Part shown: positions 10,044-19,260 of the stretch, piece by piece
Layout of the letters: each line of letters begins with the position of its first letter
How positions within the stretch are numbered: position 1 is the stretch's first letter
NCBI GenBank assembly: GCA_020848905.1
Contig: JADLHG010000031.1
Span: forward strand, 124,001 to 188,000
Reading direction: 5' to 3'
From: Deltaproteobacteria bacterium
GTDB taxonomy: Bacteria > Myxococcota_A > Polyangia > GCA-2747355 > JADLHG01
DNA length: 64,000 nucleotides
Position numbers and translations under genes: made by a program
The notes under the pieces: generated by a model
Told to the model about the DNA's origin: nothing
What the model saw: only the letters and a program-made list of their open reading frames with translations
The model's database searches: none

Positions 10044-12476
10044 TCACCGTCGAAGTTCCCACGCCGGCACGTCGCGGCCCTCGGTGACGGCGTGGATGGT
10101 TCTCTGGAGCAGCTTCACGGCGTACGGGAGGTTGTGCTGGCCGCGGCTGCCGTCGCGCGCGACGAGCAGGTAGTTGTAGGCCGCCTTGTGCAGGAGCTCG
10201 TCCGCGAGGGGGAAGACGTGCGGCTCCTCCTCGCGCTCCAGCGCTCCGCTGCGGTCGCAGTCGCCGAGGTCCGCGCCGCCGGCGTCCACCACGACGAGCT
10301 TCTCGCGCGTGCCGGCGGCGATCCACGCGCCGCGGGTGCGTCCCCGGTCGCAGCCACGGTACCCCCGCGCCGCGATGGCCGAGCTCAGGCGTTCCTTCAA
10401 GAGGGCGAGGAGCCCGTCCACCTCGGTGCGGATCCCTTCCTTCGTGCCGTCTCCATCGTAGTCGCCCGTCGCCAGCGGATCGAAGGAGGCCATCCCGGCG
10501 TGGCAGGCCTGACAGGGGCGCACGTTCATCAGCCCCTCCTTCGTGCGCATGCGGAAGGTGTGGCCTCCGAGCTGCTTGTGCCCCGGCAGCCCTGGGCCCG
10601 GTCCGGGATCCATGTGGCAGGTAACGCAGCCGTTCTTGGCTGCCTTCACGCAGGCCGTCCCCTCGAGCGGTGGGAACTCGGCGGGGGCCGGGAGCAGAAA
10701 TCCGGCGCGTCCGTAGCCGAGGTCGGCCTGCGGCGCGTGCGGAGCGAGCCGTCCGTCGAGCGCGGCCCGGGTCCGGACGTCGTGCCCCGCGTGGTGACAG
10801 GTCGCGCAGAGAGCCGCGCCCCCCACGCCCGCGAGCGCGAGACCGCTCTCGGTCTGCACCGCGTCGGCGCGATGGAGCTGCGCCTTGTTGTGCGCGAGCA
10901 TCGCGTTGTGGCAGCCCTGGCAGCCGATGGGGGCCGGATTCTCGCAGCAGGCGAGCACCGCCGTTCCCCGCGACGGGGGGCGGCTCAGCGCGAAGTGGGC
11001 GTAGTAGAAGCCCTGAGCGGTGTGGCAGCGCGCGCACGGCTCGCGGTTCTCGGGGCCGTTGAGCTGGCCGGTGATGGTCTTCGCGTGCTTCGAGAGGCGC
11101 CACTGCGCCACGACGTCGAGCTCGGGCTTGCGTTCGTGGCAGCGCGCGCAGACGCCCACCTGGAAGAGCCCCGGTTGCTCGGCCACGGGCGGATCCACGC
11201 GGGCGGGACCGTGGCAGGCCAGGCAGTAGACGTTGCTCACCTCTTTGACCGGCTCGGGGAGCGCCGCATAGTTCCCCGGCTGGAGCTTGGCCGGGACGCT
11301 CACCTTGTGCAGGGCGGCCAGGTCGTCGTAGCCGCCGCTCGGCGCGTCGGCGTCGTAGCCCAGGCTGTGGCACTCGGCGCACGCGTCGCCGGCGGGGCCT
11401 CGCGCGAGGGGGAGCGCTCCGTCGAGAAAGCGCTGCCAGCTCTGGGCGTGATGGGTCTGTTTCCAGTGACCCTCCATCGCCGCGTGGCACTCGGGTCGGC
11501 CGCAGTCGCGTCGCACCACGTTCCACCCCCCGACGACGATGGCGAAGGTCAGGTGGCTCTTCTCGTCGCGGATGGCGATGGTCTGCTGCAGGACGGCCGA
11601 GGCGGGCGGAACCGGTCGCACCGAAGGCACCCGGGTCGTCGCGCCCTCCAGGTTCACCTGCCAGTCCTCGGGCTGCTTCACGACGGTCCAGCTCCAGGGC
11701 CCCTCCTTGGGTCCTACGAAGTGGTAGCGCGCGAAGGGCGGGACGCTGGTCACGCCGCTCGTCACGTCCGTCGAGGTGACGAGCACCTGCGCGCGGCTCC
11801 GCAGACCCGTGCGCGAGACGGCCTGCACCTCGAAGAGGTACTCGCCGGCCTGGTCGTGCGAGAACGAGAGGATCTGCGGCTGGTCGGGGAGGGGTCGCAG
11901 CTCCTCGAGCGGGCGTGTGGTGAAGGTGAGGCGCTTCGCGCCGAAGTTCTTGACCGACGCGGAGACGTTGGGTCCCTCGAGCTGTCGCCAGGTGAGCGCG
12001 GCTTCCTCCCAGGAGGCGTCGCAGAGGCTCCGCGCCTCGAGGGTCACCGGGCGCGCGAAGCCGACCCGGAGCTGGTTCGCGCCGGCCGAGATGCAGGGAT
12101 ACAGGGTCAGCTCGGAGCTCTTGTCTCCCGCGACCTCCACCGACGGAGCGGGCATGGGGCGGTAGCCCGGCGCCGAGATCTCCACCGAGTAACGTCCGTG
12201 CGGGACGTTGGCCAGGCGCACCAGGCCGCGCGCGTCGCTCGTGGCGGAAAGCCCGCTCGGCTTGAGCACGACCGTCGCGCCGGCGATTGGCTCGCCGCGG
12301 GCCTCGACGCGCCCGAGGCTGGCCGGCCCCTTCGCGCAGCGCGGCCACGGTGACGGGGGCGTGCGAAGCTGGAGGGTGAAGCTGCCGAGCCGCGGCTCCT
12401 CGCACGCGGTGGGCAGCAGCAGCGCGGCGAGGGCGCAGGCTCCGACGAGCAGGAGGAGCGGACGGTGAGGGGCCAT
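10044..12476 (-). CDS. Multiheme c-type cytochrome lipoprotein with carboxypeptidase-regulatory-like domain
   Basis: An 810-residue secreted protein. The signal peptide ends in LPTAC (Cys25), an imperfect lipobox. Residues 55-125 resemble a carboxypeptidase regulatory/CNA-B-like fold (GEPIAGATVVLK, then LANVPHGRYSVEISAPGY). A PKD/Ig-like segment follows (140-235). From about 325 to 660 there are eight CXXCH heme-binding sites (CAECH, CLACH, CARCH twice, CQGCH, CATCH, CVTCH, CQACH) and one CX4CH (CGRPECH), with spare His residues for bis-His ligation. This is the pattern of extracytoplasmic electron-transfer cytochromes. The C terminus has an EF-hand-like run (GDYDGDGTKEG). It follows ggt by 32 bases on the same strand and precedes a small membrane protein. 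Redox partner unknown. Confidence 0.9.
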   Translation of the reverse strand: MAPHRPLLLLVGACALAALLLPTACEEPRLGSFTLQLRTPPSPWPRCAKGPASLGRVEARGEPIAGATVVLKPSGLSATSDARGLVRLANVPHGRYSVEISAPGYRPMPAPSVEVAGDKSSELTLYPCISAGANQLRVGFARPVTLEARSLCDASWEEAALTWRQLEGPNVSASVKNFGAKRLTFTTRPLEELRPLPDQPQILSFSHDQAGEYLFEVQAVSRTGLRSRAQVLVTSTDVTSGVTSVPPFARYHFVGPKEGPWSWTVVKQPEDWQVNLEGATTRVPSVRPVPPASAVLQQTIAIRDEKSHLTFAIVVGGWNVVRRDCGRPECHAAMEGHWKQTHHAQSWQRFLDGALPLARGPAGDACAECHSLGYDADAPSGGYDDLAALHKVSVPAKLQPGNYAALPEPVKEVSNVYCLACHGPARVDPPVAEQPGLFQVGVCARCHERKPELDVVAQWRLSKHAKTITGQLNGPENREPCARCHTAQGFYYAHFALSRPPSRGTAVLACCENPAPIGCQGCHNAMLAHNKAQLHRADAVQTESGLALAGVGGAALCATCHHAGHDVRTRAALDGRLAPHAPQADLGYGRAGFLLPAPAEFPPLEGTACVKAAKNGCVTCHMDPGPGPGLPGHKQLGGHTFRMRTKEGLMNVRPCQACHAGMASFDPLATGDYDGDGTKEGIRTEVDGLLALLKERLSSAIAARGYRGCDRGRTRGAWIAAGTREKLVVVDAGGADLGDCDRSGALEREEEPHVFPLADELLHKAAYNYLLVARDGSRGQHNLPYAVKLLQRTIHAVTEGRDVPAWELRR

Positions 12477-12508
12477 GGCGTGGCGCCTATTCTACCGCAA
12501 GCCGCGGC

Positions 12509-14260
12509 TCAATACCCCGCGGGGGCGCCGTGCTTGCGCGGGTCGGCGGCGCCGAGGAGCCTCGGTCGGGAGGCGGTCGCCCCCGGCGCAGGGGGCGCGG
12601 CGGGGTCCTCGCGCACCTGCACCGCCTGCACCGCGGTGTACGGCCGGGCCACCTCCTTCACGTGGTGCCCTCGGTAGGCGAGCGCCGAGCGAACGTCCTC
12701 GGGGAGGTCCCGCTCGACGAGGAGCTCGTTCGGCTGCCCCTGGTGGTGGATGCGGCTGCGAGCCACCGCCTCGCCGAGCTCGAGCTCGAAGTCGAGCACG
12801 TTGAGCAGGACCTGCAGGGTGGCGGTGATGATCGTCGGCCCGCCGGAGGCCCCGAGCGCGAGCACCGTGCGGCCGCCCTTCAGCACCAGCGTCGGCGACA
12901 TGCTGGAGAGCGGGCGCTTTCCCGGGGCGATGGCGTTCGCCTCGCTCTGCACGAGACCGAAGGCGTTCGGCTTGCCGGGTCGCGTGGAGAAGTCGTCCAT
13001 TTCGTTGTTCAGGATCACGCCGGAGCGACGGCCCGCGACGAGCGCGCCGAAGGGCGTGTTGATCGTCGTCGTGAGCGCCACGGCCATCCCCCGACCGTCG
13101 ATGACGCTCACGTGGCTCGTGCCGCCGTCCGAGGGGGGGGCGACGGGCGAGGGTGCGCTCCCGTAGCGGTTCGGCGCCAGGACGCGTTCGCCGAGCCGCC
13201 GCTCGAGCTCCGCAGCGAGCGCCGGACTCGTCAGGCGCTCGACGGGGACCTTCACGAAGTCCGTGTCGCCGAGGAAGCGCGCCCGATCGGCGAAGGCGTG
13301 CTTCAGCGCCTCGGCCACGCGGTGCAGGTAGCGCGACGAGTTGTGCCCGAGTGGGGCGAGGGGCCTCCGCCCCAGCATCCCGAGCACCTGGACCAGCGCG
13401 ACGCCGCCCGAGGAGGGGGGCGGCATGGTGAAGACCTCGTGTCCGCGGTAGGTGACGCGCAGGGGCGCGCGCTCCACGACTTTGTAGGAGGCGAGATCCT
13501 CCGCGCCGAGGATCCCGCCCGATGCAGCGACGCGCTCGAGCAGGTCGCGCCCGATGCGGCCGCGGTAGAAGGCGTCGGGTCCCTGCTGCGCGAGGAGTGC
13601 GAGGGTCTGCGCGAGCAGGGGCCGCCTGAGGAGCTCTCCCGGGCGCAGAGGCCGGCTCTGCGAGAGGAACTCGCGCTTGAGCTCCTCCGAGGTCGAGAGC
13701 GCCGGACCGAGGTGCAGGGTGGCGGCGGCGAGGTGTCGGCCGACGGGAAAACCCCCGCGCGCGAGCCGGAGCGCGGGGGCCAGCACCTTGGCCAGGGGGA
13801 GCTTTCCGTAACGGCGCAGCGCCTCCGCGCAGCCGCGCACCTCGCCGGGGACGGCGACCGCGAGGCCTCCCCGCTGGCTGGCGGCCCTGGGGACGCCGGC
13901 GCCGAGGAACATCGCGCGGTGGGCCTTGCCGGGGGCCGTCTCGCGGAAGTCGAGGATCCGCGGTGCCGCCTCGCCGGGGACGTGCACCATCAGGAAGCCG
14001 CCGCCGCCGAGGCCCGAGCCGGCGGGGTTCACCACGCCGAGGGCGAACACGGTTGCGCACGCGGCGTCCACCGCGTTGCCTCCCTGGCGTAGGAGCTCGA
14101 GGCCCGCGCGGGACGCGAGAGGATGATCCGCGGCGACCATGCCGCGGGTGCCCAGCTCCGCGGGCAGCGTGGCGGCTCTCGGCGGGGGGGCGAGCGAGGT
14201 CGCCGCAAAGCTGAGGGCGAGGCCGAGGGCAGCGGCGTAAGGCGTTCGTCGTGAGGTCAT
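12509..14260 (-). CDS. ggt: Gamma-glutamyltransferase
   Basis: A 583-residue Ntn-hydrolase that cleaves the gamma-glutamyl bond of glutathione and related peptides in the periplasm. A signal peptide spans about 1-30. Conserved features are the substrate-binding Arg106 in ILDFRETAP, the cleavage site with catalytic Thr381 in DGGTSHVSVID (which becomes the N terminus of the small subunit), and the late glycine motif LGASGGPTI. Length is normal for the family. The ATG at 14260 follows GGAG at four bases; a GTG 15 bases upstream overlaps that Shine-Dalgarno. It heads a probable operon with the multiheme cytochrome. A run of eight G/C bases (13133-13140) lies four codons upstream of the catalytic Thr codon. 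Confidence 0.95.
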   Translation of the reverse strand: MTSRRTPYAAALGLALSFAATSLAPPPRAATLPAELGTRGMVAADHPLASRAGLELLRQGGNAVDAACATVFALGVVNPAGSGLGGGGFLMVHVPGEAAPRILDFRETAPGKAHRAMFLGAGVPRAASQRGGLAVAVPGEVRGCAEALRRYGKLPLAKVLAPALRLARGGFPVGRHLAAATLHLGPALSTSEELKREFLSQSRPLRPGELLRRPLLAQTLALLAQQGPDAFYRGRIGRDLLERVAASGGILGAEDLASYKVVERAPLRVTYRGHEVFTMPPPSSGGVALVQVLGMLGRRPLAPLGHNSSRYLHRVAEALKHAFADRARFLGDTDFVKVPVERLTSPALAAELERRLGERVLAPNRYGSAPSPVAPPSDGGTSHVSVIDGRGMAVALTTTINTPFGALVAGRRSGVILNNEMDDFSTRPGKPNAFGLVQSEANAIAPGKRPLSSMSPTLVLKGGRTVLALGASGGPTIITATLQVLLNVLDFELELGEAVARSRIHHQGQPNELLVERDLPEDVRSALAYRGHHVKEVARPYTAVQAVQVREDPAAPPAPGATASRPRLLGAADPRKHGAPAGY

Positions 14261-14348
14261 GCGACTCCTTCGCACGGCACGGTAGCCTCAAGCGCGTGCG
14301 AGCTCAACGGCGGCCTGGTGGGCTTCGATGTGGTAGATTCCGTGCGCG

Positions 14349-15908
<1,560 letters not shown>

Positions 15909-15916
15909 CGCGGGCG

Positions 15917-16117
15917 CTAGGTCTTGCGCACCCACTCGTGCGGCAGATCCTTGTAGATCCCCTTGCGCACGGGAATGGCGTTGCCGTCCTTCTGGCAGAC
16001 GTAGTGCATGCCCCCCGGGACGCGCTTCAGCAGCGACATCTCGCTGGAGCACGCCGGGCAGCGGATCACCAGCCGCTGGTTGTCGCGGACGGCCGGGTTA
16101 TTCTTTGAAACGGCCAT
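15917..16117 (-). CDS. Small zinc-ribbon-like protein
   Basis: A 66-residue basic protein with CPACSSEMSL and YVCQKDG, a half or irregular zinc ribbon (CXXC plus one further Cys). An AGGAGGT Shine-Dalgarno lies just upstream of the ATG, so it is well translated. It is the last gene of the minus-strand group that begins with the methyltransferase at 19.1 kb and ends nine bases from the convergent FHA-kinase gene. Function unknown. Confidence 0.72.
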   Translation of the reverse strand: MAVSKNNPAVRDNQRLVIRCPACSSEMSLLKRVPGGMHYVCQKDGNAIPVRKGIYKDLPHEWVRKT

Positions 16118-16142
16118 GGCCTACCTCCTAGTCCACCCATAC

Positions 16143-17018
16143 CTACCTGGAAATCCCGGCCGTTGCAAGGGGGCCGAGGGGCCGGGGGGCCGGGCTCTGC
16201 GCGCTCGGCGCCCGCTGGAAGACGGCCACCACCGGGTAGTGGTCGGAGCGGCCGGCCGAAAGCACGCGGGCGTCCAGCGCGTCGAGGTCCCGGCTATACA
16301 GAATGTGGTCCAGTGTGAAGCGCAGCTCCCCGAGCGCCGTCGGCCAGTGCCACGTGGTGGCCGAGGGGGCGAACTCGGCGAGCGCGCTCTGGAGGCCCGT
16401 GCCTCGCAGCGCGCGGACCGCCCGGCCGTCGTGCCCCTCGTTGAAATCCCCGACGGCGAGGGTGGGCAGCTCGGGGGCGAGGTAGCTTGCGAAGTGCCGC
16501 AGCTCCCGCGCCCGGAAATCGCGCGTGGTGAAGTACCCGCTGACCCAGCTTCCGCCGTCGCTGACCGGCGGCCTCAGGTGGAGCTGGAGCACCTGGAGCG
16601 GGCCCACGGGCGTCTCGAGCACCACGCGCCAGGCTGGAAACCACCCGAGGGGGGAGGGGATGTAGCGGTCGTGCCGGATCGGATGCCGGGAGAGGACTGC
16701 GAGCCCGCCGGCCCCCGCGCTGTGACGGTAGCGTTGCTCGGGAAAGCGCCGGGAGAGGCGCTGCCGGAGGGCGGCCTCCCAGGCGGGCGTCGTCTCCTGC
16801 AGGAAGACCACGTCGGCGTGCGTCCCGGCGATGGCCTCGAGGGCGGCGGGGTCCCCCGCGAGGCCGAAGTTCACGTTGTAGGTCATCACCGTGAGCGTGG
16901 GCAGCCCCGGGCGAGGGACGCGGGGCTCGCGGCGGGGCGACCCGGTGCCACAGCCCATCCCCAGCGCAAGAACCCCGAGCAGCCAGACTCGCCGCATCCG
17001 CCACCCCGCTTGTCGCAT
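16143..17018 (-). CDS. Endonuclease/exonuclease/phosphatase family protein, exported
   Basis: A 291-residue protein with a signal-like N terminus ending MGCGTGS, possibly a lipoprotein, then a complete EEP fold. Motifs are the strand-turn VMTYNVNFGL (Asn metal ligand), VFLQETTPAWE (metal-binding Glu), a central LQLHLRPP, VGDFNEG (catalytic Asp/Asn) and, near the end, LDHILYSR and GRSDHYPVVAVF (SDH catalytic motif). The family includes Mg-dependent nucleases and phosphodiesterases; secreted members act on nucleic acid or lipids, and the substrate here is unknown. The start at 17018 is uncertain; an ATG at 16997 (MRRVWLLGVL) gives an equally good signal peptide. It lies downstream of the VOC gene by 53 bases. 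Confidence 0.87.
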   Translation of the reverse strand: MRQAGWRMRRVWLLGVLALGMGCGTGSPRREPRVPRPGLPTLTVMTYNVNFGLAGDPAALEAIAGTHADVVFLQETTPAWEAALRQRLSRRFPEQRYRHSAGAGGLAVLSRHPIRHDRYIPSPLGWFPAWRVVLETPVGPLQVLQLHLRPPVSDGGSWVSGYFTTRDFRARELRHFASYLAPELPTLAVGDFNEGHDGRAVRALRGTGLQSALAEFAPSATTWHWPTALGELRFTLDHILYSRDLDALDARVLSAGRSDHYPVVAVFQRAPSAQSPAPRPLGPLATAGISR

Positions 17019-17071
17019 GCCAACACTACGGCTCTCGAGCGCCGTTTCTTCCCGAAGCGCGGTCGGGCGCG

Positions 17072-17473
17072 TCAGGCCGGTCGGGCAGGGCGGGCCAGCA
17101 CGAGGACGTTGCCGTCCGGGTCGGCGAAATAGGCGGCCTCGTCCCCCCAGGGGCGCTCGGCGAGCGGGCTGAGCTCCTCGGCCCCCGCGGCTCGGACGCG
17201 AAGCAGGGCGGCCTCCATATCCTCCGCATAGAGGTAGATCTCCGTCGGGGCGAGCTCCCCCTCGGGGACGCGCGCCGGGAGCCGGCCCACGTTGCGGCCG
17301 AAGCCCTCCCGCTGGTAGAGGCCGAAGCGCATCCCGCCCGGAACCTCGAGCTCCACGTAGACGGGCGTGACGACGCTCTCCGCCCAGCCCAGGGCCGCGC
17401 GATAGAAGGCCCGCGCCCGCGCGAGGTCCGCGACGGCGAGGATGGTCAGGACGTGTCTCGGTCCCGGCGCCAT
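17072..17473 (-). CDS. VOC (glyoxalase/bleomycin-resistance) family protein
   Basis: A 133-residue protein made of two beta-alpha-beta-beta-beta modules: VLTILAVADLARARAFYRAA in the first and EIYLYAEDMEAALLRVRAAG in the second, ending YFADPDGNVLVL. The final 'DPDGN' turn is the family signature. VOC members bind a metal and catalyse isomerisation, epimerisation or C-C cleavage, or sequester drugs. It starts six bases after the lipoprotein stop codon on the same strand, so co-transcription is likely. Substrate cannot be told from sequence. Confidence 0.85.
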   Translation of the reverse strand: MAPGPRHVLTILAVADLARARAFYRAALGWAESVVTPVYVELEVPGGMRFGLYQREGFGRNVGRLPARVPEGELAPTEIYLYAEDMEAALLRVRAAGAEELSPLAERPWGDEAAYFADPDGNVLVLARPARPA

Positions 17474-17479
17474 GGCGCG

Positions 17480-18232
17480 TCAGCAGCCCTCGTAGCGGAA
17501 GGTCACCCGGTACGGCGCGCAGTCGCTCTTGCCGTCGAGGACCACGACCTCGAGCAGCGCCCGCGTGTCGTCCTTGTTCCCGCAGGTCGCCTTCACCTTG
17601 TATTCCACGTTGAGGTCCACGGGGCCGGCGGTGCCCGCGTTGTCGGCGCAGGTGGGCGACGCAGTGCAGACCTTTTCCCGCACGCAGAGGCGAAGCCTTC
17701 GTCCGGCGGGGACCTGGAGGCGCGCTTGCAGGAGCAGACACTGCGCTGTGAGCGGCAGACAGAAGTGCTGTTTCTCCTGCCCCACGGCCGCGAACCAGTC
17801 GGCGTCGCTCGCCGGGGAGGCGACCCCGGTGTAGACCGCCGACCAGCCGCCGCTCTCCTTCACCGCGCCGAGCTCCTTGGCCGTGGCGCAGGTCTGGTTC
17901 GGTTCGTAGGGGTCGACGCAGCTCACGACCCCCTTGTCCCCCGACGGCTTCCCGTCGCGCGCGCCGGCGTCGTCGAACGAGATGCGGCTGTCCGCGGTGG
18001 GGGCCGCATCCGGCACGCCGAGGTCCGTGTCGATGTACCCGTCGAACTCCGGCGGGGCGTCGTCGAAGCGACCGTCGGCGGGGCCCGGCCCCGCGGCGTC
18101 GGGGAGGGAGAAGCCGTCGGCGGAGGTGCGGCTGCTCCCGGACGCGCAGCCCGCCCCCGCCAGGGCAGCGAAGAGCGGCAGGAGGCACCACGCACGCGCG
18201 CGGCGCCAGGCTCGGTCCGGGGTCATGACCAT
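17480..18232 (-). CDS. Putative lipoprotein with N-terminal Asp-rich linker
   Basis: A 250-residue predicted lipoprotein: Arg-rich n-region, hydrophobic core LLPLFAALAG and a good lipobox, LAGAGC. An Asp/Gly/Pro-rich linker of about 75 residues follows, then a Cys-containing domain from VSCVDPYEPNQTCATAKEL. The 'DPYEPNxTxxTA' opening and the beta-rich segment after it resemble pre-peptidase C-terminal (PPC-like) domains of secreted proteins, where a phrase such as SDADWFAAV (here in ASDADWFAAVGQ) is typical. The role is unknown; such domains are usually non-catalytic stabilising or binding modules. It sits between the methyltransferase and VOC genes on the same strand. Confidence 0.75.
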   Translation of the reverse strand: MVMTPDRAWRRARAWCLLPLFAALAGAGCASGSSRTSADGFSLPDAAGPGPADGRFDDAPPEFDGYIDTDLGVPDAAPTADSRISFDDAGARDGKPSGDKGVVSCVDPYEPNQTCATAKELGAVKESGGWSAVYTGVASPASDADWFAAVGQEKQHFCLPLTAQCLLLQARLQVPAGRRLRLCVREKVCTASPTCADNAGTAGPVDLNVEYKVKATCGNKDDTRALLEVVVLDGKSDCAPYRVTFRYEGC

Positions 18233-18301
18233 CGGCTCTCCCTACCAGAACACGGGGTCGGCGAAGTTAGCAGCGGCAAGGGCTCGGCCTCCGACGGTGC
18301 G

Positions 18302-19126
18302 TCAGGGATTGATCCCTACCACGCAGAACGCGGGGACCACGTGGGCCGAGAAGCCGACCCGCTTCGGCAGGCCGGCGAACTGCGCCCGCGTGATGGCCGC
18401 CTCGCAGATCTGGAGCTCCTCGAGCTCCGGGGGGAGCCCGGCGTGCTCCACCACCCCCTGGCAGACTCGGCGGAGGCGGTTGAAGAAGGTCTTCGCGTCC
18501 TCGGACCGGCTGCTGTGGATGGCGTGCGCGGTCATGCTCACGCTCAGCAGCCCCGCCGCCTGCAGGAGGCCCGGCATCCGCGGGCCCACGGCCAGGTCGA
18601 CCGGCTGGCACGCGGCCCGGGCGCGCAGGCAGAGGCGGTGCACCACGTCGCTGACCTCCTCGAGCACGCCGTCGAAGTAGAAGCGCTGGCCGAGGTTGTC
18701 GGGGGCCACGGCCACGATGCGGCCTCCGGTGCGGAGCACGCGTCGCGCCTCCTTGAGCACGGCCGGCACGTCGGGGTGCTGCTGTAGGTCCATGATGCTC
18801 AGGACCACGTCGCACATCCCGTCGGGAAGCGGCAGCTCCTCAGCCTTGCCGAGCCGCAGGCTCACCCGGCTCGCGAAGCTGGCCCCGACGAGCAGCTGCT
18901 GCGCCTGCGCCAGGCGCTCCGCGTCGCTCTCGACCCCCACGTAGGTCGCCGACGGGAGGTACGGCAAAAGGAGGTGTCCGGCCCGGGCGAGGCCGCAGTC
19001 CATCTCGACCAGGTGGCGCGTGTCCGACGGGACCGAGCGCACCAGGAGCTGCGTGAACCCCTCGTCCCACCACGTTTGCCCTGCGCTCGGTAGAGCGGCA
19101 GAGATCTCCTCGCTGAGCACCCTCAT
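18302..19126 (-). CDS. Class I SAM-dependent methyltransferase-like protein
   Basis: A 274-residue protein. The Rossmann region has motif I as LVEMDCGLARAG (normally ExGxGxG, here degenerate), an acidic residue after the second strand (YVGVESD), motif IV as CDVVLSIMDL and motif V/VI as EARRVLRTGGRIVAVAPD, all as in the UbiE/COQ5 methyltransferase group. The C-terminal ~110 residues are unrecognised. The degenerate glycine loop may weaken SAM binding. It is the first gene of the minus-strand group running to 15.9 kb and diverges from the gene at 19261. Confidence 0.8.
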   Translation of the reverse strand: MRVLSEEISAALPSAGQTWWDEGFTQLLVRSVPSDTRHLVEMDCGLARAGHLLLPYLPSATYVGVESDAERLAQAQQLLVGASFASRVSLRLGKAEELPLPDGMCDVVLSIMDLQQHPDVPAVLKEARRVLRTGGRIVAVAPDNLGQRFYFDGVLEEVSDVVHRLCLRARAACQPVDLAVGPRMPGLLQAAGLLSVSMTAHAIHSSRSEDAKTFFNRLRRVCQGVVEHAGLPPELEELQICEAAITRAQFAGLPKRVGFSAHVVPAFCVVGINP

Positions 19127-19260
19127 GCGCTGCTCCGGAAGACGGCCACGAAGGGCGAGGGTAGCACATTCCTCCGCCGCTCTGCGCCGGCGGATGCGCG
19201 GGGTGACGCCCCTCGCGTTCCGCGGTAGATTCGCCGCCGACCGGGGGGAAGGAACGACAG

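Noticed and set aside
10092-12353. A 753-residue plus-strand open frame opposite the multiheme cytochrome.
   Set aside because: The minus-strand protein has eight CXXCH motifs and a signal peptide; the plus frame is low-complexity Val/Arg/Ala with none.
12530-14092. A 520-residue plus-strand open frame opposite ggt.
   Set aside because: It lacks any motif, while the minus strand carries complete gamma-glutamyltransferase catalytic features.
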